64,000 bases of DNA. Source: Arthrobacter luteolus NBRC 107841 (lineage in GTDB: Bacteria > Actinomycetota > Actinomycetes > Actinomycetales > Micrococcaceae). Both the position numbers and the translations under genes were made by a program. The notes under the pieces are model-generated. The model worked only from the letters and a program-made list of their open reading frames with translations. It did not search any database and had not been told where the DNA came from. Below, in pieces: positions 1 through 7,496 of the stretch. The DNA lies in the NCBI RefSeq assembly GCF_001552075.1, contig NZ_BCQM01000004.1, positions 186,001 through 250,000 of the forward strand, written 5' to 3'. Position 1 is the first letter of the stretch. Every line of letters starts with the position of its first letter.

Positions 1-148
1 GGGAGGGGCTGGAGGAGCTGGCGGAAGGGGACTCGGCAGCTTCGTTGCTGCTGCCGGAACAGCCGCTGAGCAATACCGAGCCAAGCACTGCCAGGCCAGC
101 CAGCCGGACGGTCAGGGCCGCCGGGGACTTCGAAACCGTAGTTCTCAT
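1..148 (-). CDS. Lipoprotein, N-terminal part only
   Basis: The gene runs off the left edge of the window, so only about 49 N-terminal residues are visible. They form a lipoprotein signal peptide: a basic start (MRTTVSK), a hydrophobic stretch and the lipobox LLSGC with Cys30, followed by a Ser-rich linker typical of actinobacterial lipoproteins. A GGGTGA-like ribosome site precedes the ATG. Such proteins are lipid-anchored on the outer face of the membrane and are often transport-binding proteins. The function cannot be read from this fragment. Four 11-bp direct repeats lie about 75 bases upstream. Confidence 0.7.
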   Translation of the reverse strand, partial: MRTTVSKSPAALTVRLAGLAVLGSVLLSGCSGSSNEAAESPSASSSSPS

Positions 149-224
149 GGATTCACCCTGAACCTGCGGCGGGGCCGGGTCAAACCGCACCGCGGGACGC
201 GTCAGAAGCACACCAGATTGTTAC

Positions 225-268
225 GCAGTGACTGGGCAGTGAATACGCAGTGACTAGGCAGCGAAGTG
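225..268 (-). promoter_or_regulatory. Four tandem 11-bp direct repeats upstream of the lipoprotein gene
   Basis: On the + strand the unit GCAGTGA plus four bases occurs four times head to tail (225-235, 236-246, 247-257, 258-268; the last reads GCAGCGA). Read toward the lipoprotein gene, the units are TCACTGC-type boxes in perfect 11-bp phase. That spacing is typical of binding sites for OmpR/PhoB-family response regulators. A TAACAAT-like -10 lies just downstream (about 217-223, minus strand). The repeats are seen directly; the regulator is inferred. Confidence 0.6.
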
Positions 269-344
269 GAAAGAAGCGCCACGGCATGGACCTCGCAGGG
301 CACGCACGGCCGCGGCCCGCCGGGAGCTGAGAAACCAGGCGGGA

Positions 345-800
345 TTATTCGTGATGATAGGGACGGCCGCCGGCGATTTCCTGGGCCCGGTAGACCTGTT
401 CCGCCAGAATCAGCCGCACCAGCTGATGCGGGAAAACCAATGGGGAGAGGGACCAGACGAAGTCCGCGCGGTCATGCACGCCCTGGTCGACGCCGTACGC
501 ACCGCCGATGATCAGCGTGACGTTGCGTGAGTTGTCCAGCGGTTTCTGCAGCGTTTTGGCCAGCTGCGGGGATGTGATGGCCTTGCCCCGCTCATCGAGC
601 AGGATCACGTAGTCGCTGCCCAGCTTCGCGAGGAGCCGTTCAGACTCCTCCTTACGCGCGGCGTCGTTCTCCCGGGCGGAGTGCGGAATGGACACCCAGG
701 ACAGGTCGAAGGGCTTTTTCAGCCGCTTCTCGTAGCGTCGGATGCCGTCAATCACCCAGTCCTCGTGCTTGCGGCCGACCATCAGAACGCGTAATGCCAT
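345..800 (-). CDS. rlmH: 23S rRNA pseudouridine-1915 N3-methyltransferase RlmH
   Basis: This 151-residue SPOUT-class methyltransferase methylates pseudouridine 1915 in helix 69 of 23S rRNA, using S-adenosylmethionine on assembled 70S ribosomes. The family signatures are present: LLDERGK at about 68-74, the knotted SAM-binding loop IIGGAYG at 97-103, and the C-terminal block LILAEQVYRAQEIAGG ending YHHE. Length matches the family (about 155). The ATG at 800 (MALRVLMVG) is the homologous start; the open frame extends further upstream but that part has no family similarity. The gene is divergent from the patatin-like gene. Confidence 0.97.
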   Translation of the reverse strand: MALRVLMVGRKHEDWVIDGIRRYEKRLKKPFDLSWVSIPHSARENDAARKEESERLLAKLGSDYVILLDERGKAITSPQLAKTLQKPLDNSRNVTLIIGGAYGVDQGVHDRADFVWSLSPLVFPHQLVRLILAEQVYRAQEIAGGRPYHHE

Positions 801-915
801 GACCCTATTCAATACCGGGCACGTCCTGTGCCGAAATGAACCCGGCGGCTGCCGCTCGGCGCTGCGCCGGTCTAGACTCCCGGCAGTGGTGCCGAGAGCT
901 GAAGGAGCGCGGAAC

Positions 916-1806
916 ATGAGCGAGACACGGGCCATCGTCCTTGGTGGCGGGGGAGTTGCCGGAATTGCCTGGGAGATGGGGGCGCTCGCGGCACTGCTGC
1001 AACAGGGGATCAACCTCAACGCCGCGGACCTGGTCATCGGCACGTCGGCGGGATCAACAGTGGGCGCGGCCCTGCGCATGGGCCAGCTCCCAGCCGTGCT
1101 CGCGGCCCAGCTGGCTGACGCCGAGCAGGCTCCGGACACCGGCCCGGCTCCGGCCGCGGAGGAGTCCTACAAGGAGCCCAGCGGGTTCAGCAGCGAGGCA
1201 TTCATTGAGCTGACGGCGACGGCGGGACGGGGCGACGGCGACGAGCGGGCTGCCCGCGCCCGGGTCGGCGAGCTGGCGCGCACCACGCCCGCGGTGATGA
1301 CGGAGGGAGAGTGGGTCGCCAGCATCCGGTCGTTGCTGCCGGGCAGGCAGTGGCCGGACAAACCGTTCGGCATCACCGTGGTGGACGCCGAAGACGGAAC
1401 CTTTACGGTGCTCGATTCAACGTCCGACGTCGAACTGGCCCGGGCGGTCGCCGCCAGCTGCGCTGTGCCCACGGTGTGGCCTCCGGTCACGATCCTCGGC
1501 CGGCAGTACATGGACGGCGGCATGCGCTCGGCCACGAACGCGGATGTGGCCGAGGGATACGGAAAAATCCTGGTGCTGGCGTGCGGTCCCGAAACGCCCG
1601 GAAGCCCGTTCGGGCCGAGCCTGCCCGAGGCCATCGCCAAACTGGACCAGCACAGCCGGACCTTCCTGCTCGAAGCCGACGAAGCGGCGCTCCGGGATTT
1701 CGGCGCCAACCCGCTGCTGCGCTCCACCCGCGGACCTGCGGCCCAGGCCGGGTGGCGCCAGGGAGACGACGTGGCGCAGGCGCTGCGGGAGTTCTGGGAA
1801 AACTAA
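916..1806 (+). CDS. Patatin-like phospholipase family protein
   Basis: This is a 296-residue cytosolic patatin-fold serine hydrolase, predicted to deacylate lipids with a Ser-Asp dyad. The oxyanion-hole glycine loop GGGGVAG (10-16) is followed by the nucleophile elbow GTSAG with Ser44, and the catalytic Asp lies in YMDGG (Asp200). The ATG at 916 directly precedes the conserved glycine loop and has a GGAGC-like site upstream; the open frame before it is non-homologous. No signal peptide is visible. The substrate cannot be predicted, since actinobacterial members are mostly uncharacterised. Confidence 0.9.
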   Translation: MSETRAIVLGGGGVAGIAWEMGALAALLQQGINLNAADLVIGTSAGSTVGAALRMGQLPAVLAAQLADAEQAPDTGPAPAAEESYKEPSGFSSEAFIELTATAGRGDGDERAARARVGELARTTPAVMTEGEWVASIRSLLPGRQWPDKPFGITVVDAEDGTFTVLDSTSDVELARAVAASCAVPTVWPPVTILGRQYMDGGMRSATNADVAEGYGKILVLACGPETPGSPFGPSLPEAIAKLDQHSRTFLLEADEAALRDFGANPLLRSTRGPAAQAGWRQGDDVAQALREFWEN

Positions 1807-1858
1807 GCCTGCAGGTCGGCAGAGCAGATGTGCCGCCGATATGACAGAGGGGGCCGGC

Positions 1859-2134
1859 TCAGGGCGGGGGCAGCTTCGTGGACTTGGGCCGCCCATCCGC
1901 CTTGCCGCCGTCGAGCCCTCCTATGCTCGCCACGTCGCCGATGAACCGGCGTCCGGAGACCTCGTTCCAGCGGGGCGCGGAGATTTCCTTGAGAACCAGC
2001 CATTTGCCGTCGTCGGGGCACTCCAACACCACCAGGACCCCGCCCGGAGTCACATGGTAGGCGTAGCGGGTGCCGGTCTCTTCGTCGTCGAGCTCTTCCA
2101 CCGGGCTGTCAGGCCGCAGGATCCGTACCGTCAC
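1859..2134 (-). CDS. Small hypothetical protein
   Basis: This is a 91-residue protein with no family I recognise. It starts at GTG with a good AGGAGA site six bases upstream. The sequence is mixed alpha/beta, with hydrophobic strands around YAYHVTPGGVLVVLE and a proline/lysine-rich tail. No signal peptide or membrane segment is present. It is convergent with the patatin-like gene. The 279 bases between it and the DUF808 gene show no recognisable feature. Coding is supported by the ribosome site and high third-position GC. Confidence 0.6.
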   Translation of the reverse strand: MTVRILRPDSPVEELDDEETGTRYAYHVTPGGVLVVLECPDDGKWLVLKEISAPRWNEVSGRRFIGDVASIGGLDGGKADGRPKSTKLPPP

Positions 2135-2413
2135 GGTGAATCTCCTGTCCGTGGGTGCGCCGGGAATCCCGGCGCAGTCGGGGTCTCACCGATAGGGTAG
2201 CCGCACAGCAGCCGCAAGCGAATGGGGACGCAATGGATCAGCGGCCGGGGCGGGGCGGGAGCCGGGAGAGGGCGCTGGCCGGAACCGTCCCAACTGATGC
2301 GCCCGGTGCGTGTCGACGGTCAGCCAGCCGCCATATAATCCGAAGATGCTAAACACGCGTTTCAACAGACGCTTCTCCGCCCAGCCGTCCATCTGCCTGC
2401 TGGGGCGCGGGCT

Positions 2414-3436
2414 GTGAGCGGCGGTCTCGTAGCCCTGCTGGATGACGTCGCTGCCCTTGCCCGGATAGCGGCGGCCTCGGTGGACGACATCGCGGCCGGA
2501 GCCGCCAAAGCGGGAGCCAAGGCCGCCGGTGTGGTGATCGACGATGCTGCGGTCACCCCGCAGTATGTGTCCGGAGCGGACCCGTCCCGCGAACTGCCGA
2601 TGATCAAGCGGATTTTCTGGGGTTCGCTGCGGAACAAGCTGCTGATCATCCTGCCGGCCCTGCTGCTGGTCAGCGCGTTCGTTCCGGCGGTTATTCCGTT
2701 CATCCTGATGCTGGGCGGTACCTACCTCTGCTATGAGGGTGCGGAAAAGGTATGGCACAAGTTCTTCGGCCACCACACCGCCGAAAAGACGCCGGCCGTC
2801 GACCGGGGTCCGGACGCGGAGGCCAAGGTTGTTAAGGGTGCCATCACCACGGACTTCATCCTGTCCTGCGAGATCATGGTCATCTCGATGAACGAGGTGG
2901 CTGGGGAATCCCTGTGGGTCCGCGCGATCATCCTGGTTGTTGTGGCGCTCGCGATTACGGTGCTCGTTTACGGTGCCGTCGCACTCATCGTCAAGATGGA
3001 CGATATTGGCCTGCACCTGACCACCAAGGACTCCGCGCGTTCGAAGCGCTTCGGCGAATTGCTGGTCAAGGGGATGCCCTCCGTGCTGGCAGCGATCACC
3101 CTTGTTGGCACGATCGCCATGCTCTGGGTTGGCGGCCACATCATGCTGCAGGGGGCCTACGACCTCGGCTGGCATCTGCCGTACGACCTGGTCCATATCC
3201 TCGAGTCACCTGTCGCCGGAATTCCGGTGGTGGGAGGGGCTCTGGCCTGGCTCGTGAACACCCTGTGCTCGGCCATCCTCGGACTGGCCTGGGGCCTGGT
3301 GGTGATGGCGGTCCTGCACCCGCTGCTCAAGGTTCTGCCGTTCGGCAAGAAGAAGGGCGGGCACGAGGCCGGCGACGTCCGCGCCGCCATCGCCGGCGCC
3401 CGGCCGGCGGATCGCCGGACCGAACCGGGCGAGTAA
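2414..3436 (+). CDS. DUF808 (YedI) family membrane protein
   Basis: This 340-residue inner-membrane protein belongs to the DUF808/YedI family, whose biochemical function is unknown. Family landmarks are the N-terminal LVALLDDVAALARIAA, the REL(P) block near residue 57, NKLLIILPALLL and YEGAEKVWHK. Hydrophobic segments lie at about 72-110, 165-195, 215-240 and 280-310. The start is GTG at 2414, giving the usual MSGGLVALLDD opening. It ends just before a shared hairpin with the converging CPBP gene. Confidence 0.9.
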   Translation: MSGGLVALLDDVAALARIAAASVDDIAAGAAKAGAKAAGVVIDDAAVTPQYVSGADPSRELPMIKRIFWGSLRNKLLIILPALLLVSAFVPAVIPFILMLGGTYLCYEGAEKVWHKFFGHHTAEKTPAVDRGPDAEAKVVKGAITTDFILSCEIMVISMNEVAGESLWVRAIILVVVALAITVLVYGAVALIVKMDDIGLHLTTKDSARSKRFGELLVKGMPSVLAAITLVGTIAMLWVGGHIMLQGAYDLGWHLPYDLVHILESPVAGIPVVGGALAWLVNTLCSAILGLAWGLVVMAVLHPLLKVLPFGKKKGGHEAGDVRAAIAGARPADRRTEPGE

Positions 3437-3459
3437 CCGGGGTCTAGCCCAAAGAGTCC

Positions 3460-3501
3460 GAAGGCCCCGTTTCCCTTGTAGCCAAGGGGAACGGGGCCTT
3501 C
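3460..3501. terminator. Bidirectional intrinsic terminator
   Basis: A 12-bp perfect GC-rich stem (GAAGGCCCCGTT / AACGGGGCCTTC), extended by a few more pairs, encloses a short loop. It lies between the convergent DUF808 and CPBP genes and could serve both. Confidence 0.8.
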
Positions 3502-3514
3502 GCAGTTGGCAGTG

Positions 3515-4360
3515 CTACCTCGGGATGGCCTTGGGACGCTCCGCAAACCGGCCTGAGACGGCCACCGCTGTGGCGGCGAGGGCCACCACTGCTGCGTTCG
3601 CCGCGATGGTGCCCGCCCAGGTTGCCGGTGGGATGCCGAAGGTGAAGCTGGCGGCGTTGAACATGGTGTGGCAGAGGATGCACAGGAACACTGCGTTCCT
3701 GGGCGAAACCGTGAAGATCGCGCCGTAGAGGAAGCGGAACGCCATGATCTGGACAGCGAACATCCAGAAGTTGATGAGGCCCGACTCGTGGTTTGTGCCG
3801 GGGATGAAGAACAGCGGGATGTGCCAGAGCAGCCAGATGAACCCGACCACCAGGGAGGACACCACAAAGCCCCACCGCCGTTCCAGCCCGGGCTGCAGTG
3901 CGGTCATCCAGCCGGCCTCTTCCATACCGCCGATGATGAGGTTGCCGGGCAGAGACAGTACGAACATGATGCAGGGAAGGGCGTGGACAGATGGCCCGGA
4001 GACCAGCAGGTGAAGCGAGAAGTACGTCACGAGTGCCGAGACGGCCAGCAGATAGCCCACCGGGCGGCCCCTGGCGAAGAACACGAGCTTCAGCCAGTCG
4101 CCAAGACCAGCGACCTTCCGGTTCCTTCTGAGGATGATGTAGGAAGCGATAGCCGGCGAGAGAATGTAGATCGCGAAGGGCACGTTCGCCAGGAACTCCG
4201 GCACCGTGGTGACGACATTGTTCACTTCATATCCGAACCGGGCCGCGATGATCAGCGCGCCGGAGCAGCCGTAGGCGATTCCGAACGTGAGGGCTGCGAA
4301 CTGCCAGGCGCTGCGTGTGTCCGTCACGCTGCAACGGTATAACACCTGCTCAGCAGCCAA
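3515..4360 (-). CDS. CPBP family intramembrane metalloprotease
   Basis: This integral membrane protein belongs to the CAAX-protease/bacteriocin-processing (Abi) family. Motif 1 EExxW appears as MEEAGW with Glu147-Glu148, motif 2 as WHIPLFF with His180, and motif 3 as CHTMFNA with His231. These residues form the intramembrane catalytic site in the family. About eight hydrophobic segments span the chain. Known members process prenylated or peptide substrates; the substrate here is unknown. The ATG at 4360 is used, but a GTG at 4327 (VTDTRSAW) is an equally good start. Confidence 0.88.
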   Translation of the reverse strand: MAAEQVLYRCSVTDTRSAWQFAALTFGIAYGCSGALIIAARFGYEVNNVVTTVPEFLANVPFAIYILSPAIASYIILRRNRKVAGLGDWLKLVFFARGRPVGYLLAVSALVTYFSLHLLVSGPSVHALPCIMFVLSLPGNLIIGGMEEAGWMTALQPGLERRWGFVVSSLVVGFIWLLWHIPLFFIPGTNHESGLINFWMFAVQIMAFRFLYGAIFTVSPRNAVFLCILCHTMFNAASFTFGIPPATWAGTIAANAAVVALAATAVAVSGRFAERPKAIPR

Positions 4361-4402
4361 TATCGGGCGCCTGCGGGGGTGGCAGGCCCGTTCAGTCCTG
4401 GT

Positions 4403-4849
4403 TCAGCCCTGTGCGTGCAGCGCTGCCCAGGCCTGAAAACCGCCGATCAGGTCGGTCGCCCTGGTGAGCCCCAGCCGCTGCAGGGTGTGGGCGGCGAGGC
4501 TGGAGCTGTAGCCCTCATTGCAGACGACGACGATCCGCCGGGTGTGGCCGCCTGCGATCGGAAGCCGGTGCGGGCTGGAGGGATCGAGCCGCCACTCGAG
4601 GACGTTTCGGTCAATAACGACGGCTCCGGGAAGGTCACCGTCGCGCTCCCGCTGATCGGCCGGCCGGGTATCCACAACGAGGGCGCCTGCTGCCATTTCC
4701 CGCTCAAGCTCGGAAGCAGGGACACGCTCGAGTCCGGCGCGGCTTTCCGCCAGCAGCTGGCCGATTGTCATAGCCCCCGGGGAACCGCTGGGATCTGCAC
4801 TGCTGCGGACGGCTGAGGGACCGCCGTCAGAGATAGGACGCTCGTTCAC
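4403..4849 (-). CDS. Rhodanese-like domain protein
   Basis: This is a 148-residue single-domain rhodanese (sulfurtransferase fold) with a roughly 40-residue N-terminal extension. The domain shows VVDTRP (58-63) and the active-site loop CNEGYSSS with Cys110, which would carry a persulfide. A GGFQAW motif closes the domain, as in typical single-domain rhodaneses. It starts at GTG with a GAGGA site. No metabolic partner is adjacent, so the sulfur acceptor is unknown. It is cytosolic by prediction. Confidence 0.9.
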   Translation of the reverse strand: MNERPISDGGPSAVRSSADPSGSPGAMTIGQLLAESRAGLERVPASELEREMAAGALVVDTRPADQRERDGDLPGAVVIDRNVLEWRLDPSSPHRLPIAGGHTRRIVVVCNEGYSSSLAAHTLQRLGLTRATDLIGGFQAWAALHAQG

Positions 4850-4972
4850 ATTTTCCTCGCTGCCTGGTCATCGGCCGGCCTTTCGCAGGGCCGGAGCTGC
4901 GGACACACCCACCCTAAAGACCCGGCGGGCATTTCGGGGCTTTGGGCCAACCGTGGGGGCCCCGGCAAAAGA

Positions 4973-5007
4973 AAAACCCCGTAGATCCAAGGGATCTACG
5001 GGGTTTT
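4973..5007 (-). terminator. Terminator of tRNA-Ser(CGA)
   Basis: A near-perfect 16-bp stem (AAAACCCCGTAGATCC and its complement) with a short AA loop, followed on the minus strand by a T-run, directly downstream of the tRNA. Confidence 0.85.
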
Positions 5008-5013
5008 CCATGG

Positions 5014-5100
5014 CGGTGACGGTGGGATTTGAACCCACGTTGGCTTTTACACCAAACAACATTTCGAGTGTTGCACCTTCGGCCGCTCGGACACGTCACC
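5014..5100 (-). tRNA. tRNA-Ser (anticodon CGA)
   Basis: The minus strand folds as a class II tRNA. The acceptor stem is GGTGACG/CGTCACC, the anticodon stem CAACA/TGTTG holds loop CTCGAAA (anticodon CGA), there is a long variable arm, and the T-loop is GTTCAAATC. The discriminator is G and the CCA end is encoded (5011-5013). It reads UCG codons. Confidence 0.95.
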
Positions 5101-5204
5101 AACGGGACAACCTTACCGGGTCATGGGCTCCAGCCCCAAAACGCCCCGGGCTGCGCCAGCAAACCGCCCACCATCAGCCGTTAGCCGCCCCGCCGCCAAA
5201 CGAA

Positions 5205-5693
5205 CTAAAGGTCGACGACGTCGTTCTTCCCGATGTCCGGAGTCTGCCCGGTCACCGCGCTCTTGCCGATCTTGAAGATGCTGGCGACCTTGGGCTCGTC
5301 CGAGATCCAGTACTCCGCGGTCTCACTGTTGACCTTGATCAGGGCGACCGTCGGGTCCTCGCGGCCCTGTTCAAACCAGGCGGCAGCCGAGGCCTTCCAA
5401 AGCTCCTGGATCCGCTCCTGGTCCTTGCTGATCTCCGCCCGGCCGCTGATCGAGAGGTAGCCCTTTTTATCCGCCACAGAAACGTTGACGTTCGGGTTGG
5501 CGCGGATCTCATCAGCCTTCGGTGACGGGTCCTGGGTGAAGAACCAGAGATTGCCGTCCGAATCCGTCTCCTGCAGCTCCAGTGGACGGCTGACAAGGTT
5601 GCCCTTGAGGTCCATGGTGGTGAGGTTGCCGATTTTCGCGTGCTCCAGAATGCTGACGACGCGGTCGACGCCTTCCTGATGCTCTGAACTCAT
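5205..5693 (-). CDS. Pyridoxamine 5'-phosphate oxidase family protein
   Basis: This 162-residue protein has the split-barrel flavin-binding fold of the general stress protein 26 type. Visible family features are the opening helix DRVVSILEHAKIGNLTTMD, the strand LWFFTQDPSPKADEI, NVNVSVADKKGYLSISGRAEI, and the C-terminal YWISDEP. Members bind FMN, FAD or F420; the ligand here is not decidable. The ATG at 5693 has an AGGAG site six bases upstream and gives the family start. It lies alone between tRNA-Ser and tadA. Confidence 0.88.
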   Translation of the reverse strand: MSSEHQEGVDRVVSILEHAKIGNLTTMDLKGNLVSRPLELQETDSDGNLWFFTQDPSPKADEIRANPNVNVSVADKKGYLSISGRAEISKDQERIQELWKASAAAWFEQGREDPTVALIKVNSETAEYWISDEPKVASIFKIGKSAVTGQTPDIGKNDVVDL

Positions 5694-5776
5694 GCCTGCT
5701 CCTAGCTGCTGTTGCTGCCATACGGACAAAAGCAAGCCTACTTATTAGTGGGCAGTCCGGCTAGTAAGCAGCCGGG

Positions 5777-6268
5777 CTAGTCAGCAGCCAGGGAACCGCC
5801 GGGCGTGCGCCGGGCACCGAAAAACTCCCGCAGCAGGGCGGCACACTCAGCCTCCCGCACGCCGGGAAACACCTCCACCCAATGGTTCAGGCGCGGCTCA
5901 CGCAGAATCTCGAACACCGAACCGGCGGCGCCGGCCTTCTCATCCCATGCACCAAAAACCACCCGGGGGATGCGGGCCAGCACAATGGCCCCGGCGCACA
6001 TGGCACAGGGTTCCAGCGTGACCACCAGGGTGCAGCCCGCCAGCCGCCACTCGCCGACGGCCGCCGCGGCCTGCCGGATGGCTACCACCTCAGCGTGCGC
6101 GGTGGGGTCGCCGGTGGCTTCACGCTCGTTGCGCCCGGTGCCCAGGATCCGGCCGTCCGGGCCCACAACGACGGCGCCAATCGGCACGTCCGACGTCGCC
6201 AGCGCCCCGCGTGCCTCGGCCAGCGCCAGCCCCATCCAGGCCTCGTGCTCAGTGGTGATGGATTCCAT
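5777..6268 (-). CDS. tadA: tRNA-specific adenosine deaminase TadA
   Basis: This enzyme deaminates adenosine-34 to inosine in the anticodon of tRNA-Arg(ACG), the very tRNA encoded at 10530-10602. The zinc deaminase signature is complete: HAE with His58 and catalytic Glu60, and PCAMC with Cys88 and Cys91. It is 163 residues, the normal length, and includes the RIPRVVFGAWDEKAGAAGS region and the C-terminal helix. The gene is divergent from upp with a short intergenic region. Confidence 0.96.
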   Translation of the reverse strand: MESITTEHEAWMGLALAEARGALATSDVPIGAVVVGPDGRILGTGRNEREATGDPTAHAEVVAIRQAAAAVGEWRLAGCTLVVTLEPCAMCAGAIVLARIPRVVFGAWDEKAGAAGSVFEILREPRLNHWVEVFPGVREAECAALLREFFGARRTPGGSLAAD

Positions 6269-6348
6269 ACAGTCATGGTCCCTTATTTCGTGCGGGGGCC
6301 CGCAATTTCCGGCCCGGGCGCCGGGAACCGCGATGGTAGTTTGTACTC

Positions 6349-6984
6349 ATGCGCGTACTAGTAGTGGATCATCCCCTCGTAGCCCACAAACTGACGGTTC
6401 TCCGGGACAAGGACACCCCTTCACCGGTCTTCCGACAGCTCACCGAAGAACTCGTGACGCTGCTGGCCTATGAGGCCACCCGCAACGTCCGGGTAGAGCC
6501 CGTCAACATCGAAACCCCGGTCACCGCCGCCGTCGGTACCGGGCTGGTGAAGCCCACCCCGCTGGTGGTGCCGATCCTGCGTGCCGGCCTCGGCATGCTC
6601 GAAGGTATGACCCGGCTGGTCCCCACCGCCGAGGTCGGGTTCCTGGGCATGGCCCGCAACGAGGAGACGCTGGAGGCGATTACCTACGCTGAACGCCTTC
6701 CCGATGACCTGACCGGCCGTCAGGTCTTCGTGCTCGATCCGATGCTGGCCACCGGCGGCACCCTGCGCGAAGCCATCAAGTTCCTGTTCAAGCGCGGCGC
6801 CGCGGAAATCGTGTGCATCTGCCTGCTGGGCGCACCGGAGGGCCTGAGCGTCCTCCAGGAAGAGCTGGCCGAAGCCAACGTCACGATCGTTCTGGCGTCC
6901 ATCGATGAGCGCCTCGATGAAAACGCCTATATCGTGCCCGGCTTGGGAGATGCTGGGGATCGGCTCTACGGGGTCGTCAACTAG
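6349..6984 (+). CDS. upp: Uracil phosphoribosyltransferase
   Basis: Upp converts uracil and PRPP to UMP in pyrimidine salvage. The 211-residue chain is full length. It shows [10 protein letters not shown] (74-83), the PRPP-binding motif DPMLATGGT (130-138) and the C-terminal uracil-binding region [11 protein letters not shown]. The ATG start at 6349 is conserved ([16 protein letters not shown]). The gene is monocistronic and ends before two tandem hairpins. Confidence 0.97.
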   Translation: MRVLVVDHPLVAHKLTVLRDKDTPSPVFRQLTEELVTLLAYEATRNVRVEPVNIETPVTAAVGTGLVKPTPLVVPILRAGLGMLEGMTRLVPTAEVGFLGMARNEETLEAITYAERLPDDLTGRQVFVLDPMLATGGTLREAIKFLFKRGAAEIVCICLLGAPEGLSVLQEELAEANVTIVLASIDERLDENAYIVPGLGDAGDRLYGVVN

Positions 6985-7006
6985 TCCTCAGAGGGGATCT
7001 GACGCC

Positions 7007-7083
7007 GCGATTTGTCTCACTATGCGGACAAATCGCTATCGCTTGACTTCCAGCGGTTCATAAGTGTGCTTATGAGCCGCTGG
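7007..7083 (+). terminator. Two tandem hairpins downstream of upp
   Basis: The first hairpin has 10-bp arms GCGATTTGTC (7007-7016) and GACAAATCGC (7027-7036). The second has 15-base arms (7050-7064 and 7069-7083) with one G-U pair and a TGTG loop, followed by TTTATTT. The second resembles an intrinsic terminator; the role of the first is open. Confidence 0.7.
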
Positions 7084-7496
7084 TTTATTTAAGCGGCTTT
7101 CCAGGCAAAAATCCCTTATGGGAGTACGAATTAGCCCCGCAGGTCCGGAGTGACGAATCCTTCGGCAAGAGGGCATAATCCGTGAGTTCGGTCACAAAAC
7201 ACCACTTAAGGTCCACTATCTGAGACATGCCCGACTTTGTTACTTGTGCGTATCTCTTTGTTACATGCAATAATCCGTAACGTGAACATCCACACGACAG
7301 CATGTGTCGCAGATCTTCTCATTGGCAGCCATGCCGGCGCGAAGAACTGCTGTCGTCGAATGCAGGCCTAGGGATACCACCCCCAATCCCCAGCCAACAC
7401 ACAAGCCCAACGAAGGGCACAACCCCTGCGCCATCTCGACCGGGCACACCCCCTGCATAGTGCCGTGATGACGGCAATTCATTATGAGGTCCCAAA
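7084..7496 (+). promoter_or_regulatory. Long low-GC leader of the winged-helix regulator gene
   Basis: This intergenic stretch has clearly lower GC than the surrounding genes. It contains two TTTGTTAC boxes (7236-7243 and 7257-7264, period 21) and two ATAATCCGTRA boxes (7175-7185 and 7270-7280). Between and after the TTTGTTAC boxes lie GTATC and TAATC, giving a GTTAC-n6-GTATC-n5-GTTAC-n6-TAATC series. No convincing protein or RNA gene is present. A binding site for an OmpR-type factor is plausible, possibly the downstream gene's own product. Confidence 0.5.

Noticed and set aside
742-915. Upstream extension of the patatin-like frame
   Set aside because: It overlaps the start of rlmH on the other strand and lacks family similarity; the ATG at 916 gives the conserved N terminus.
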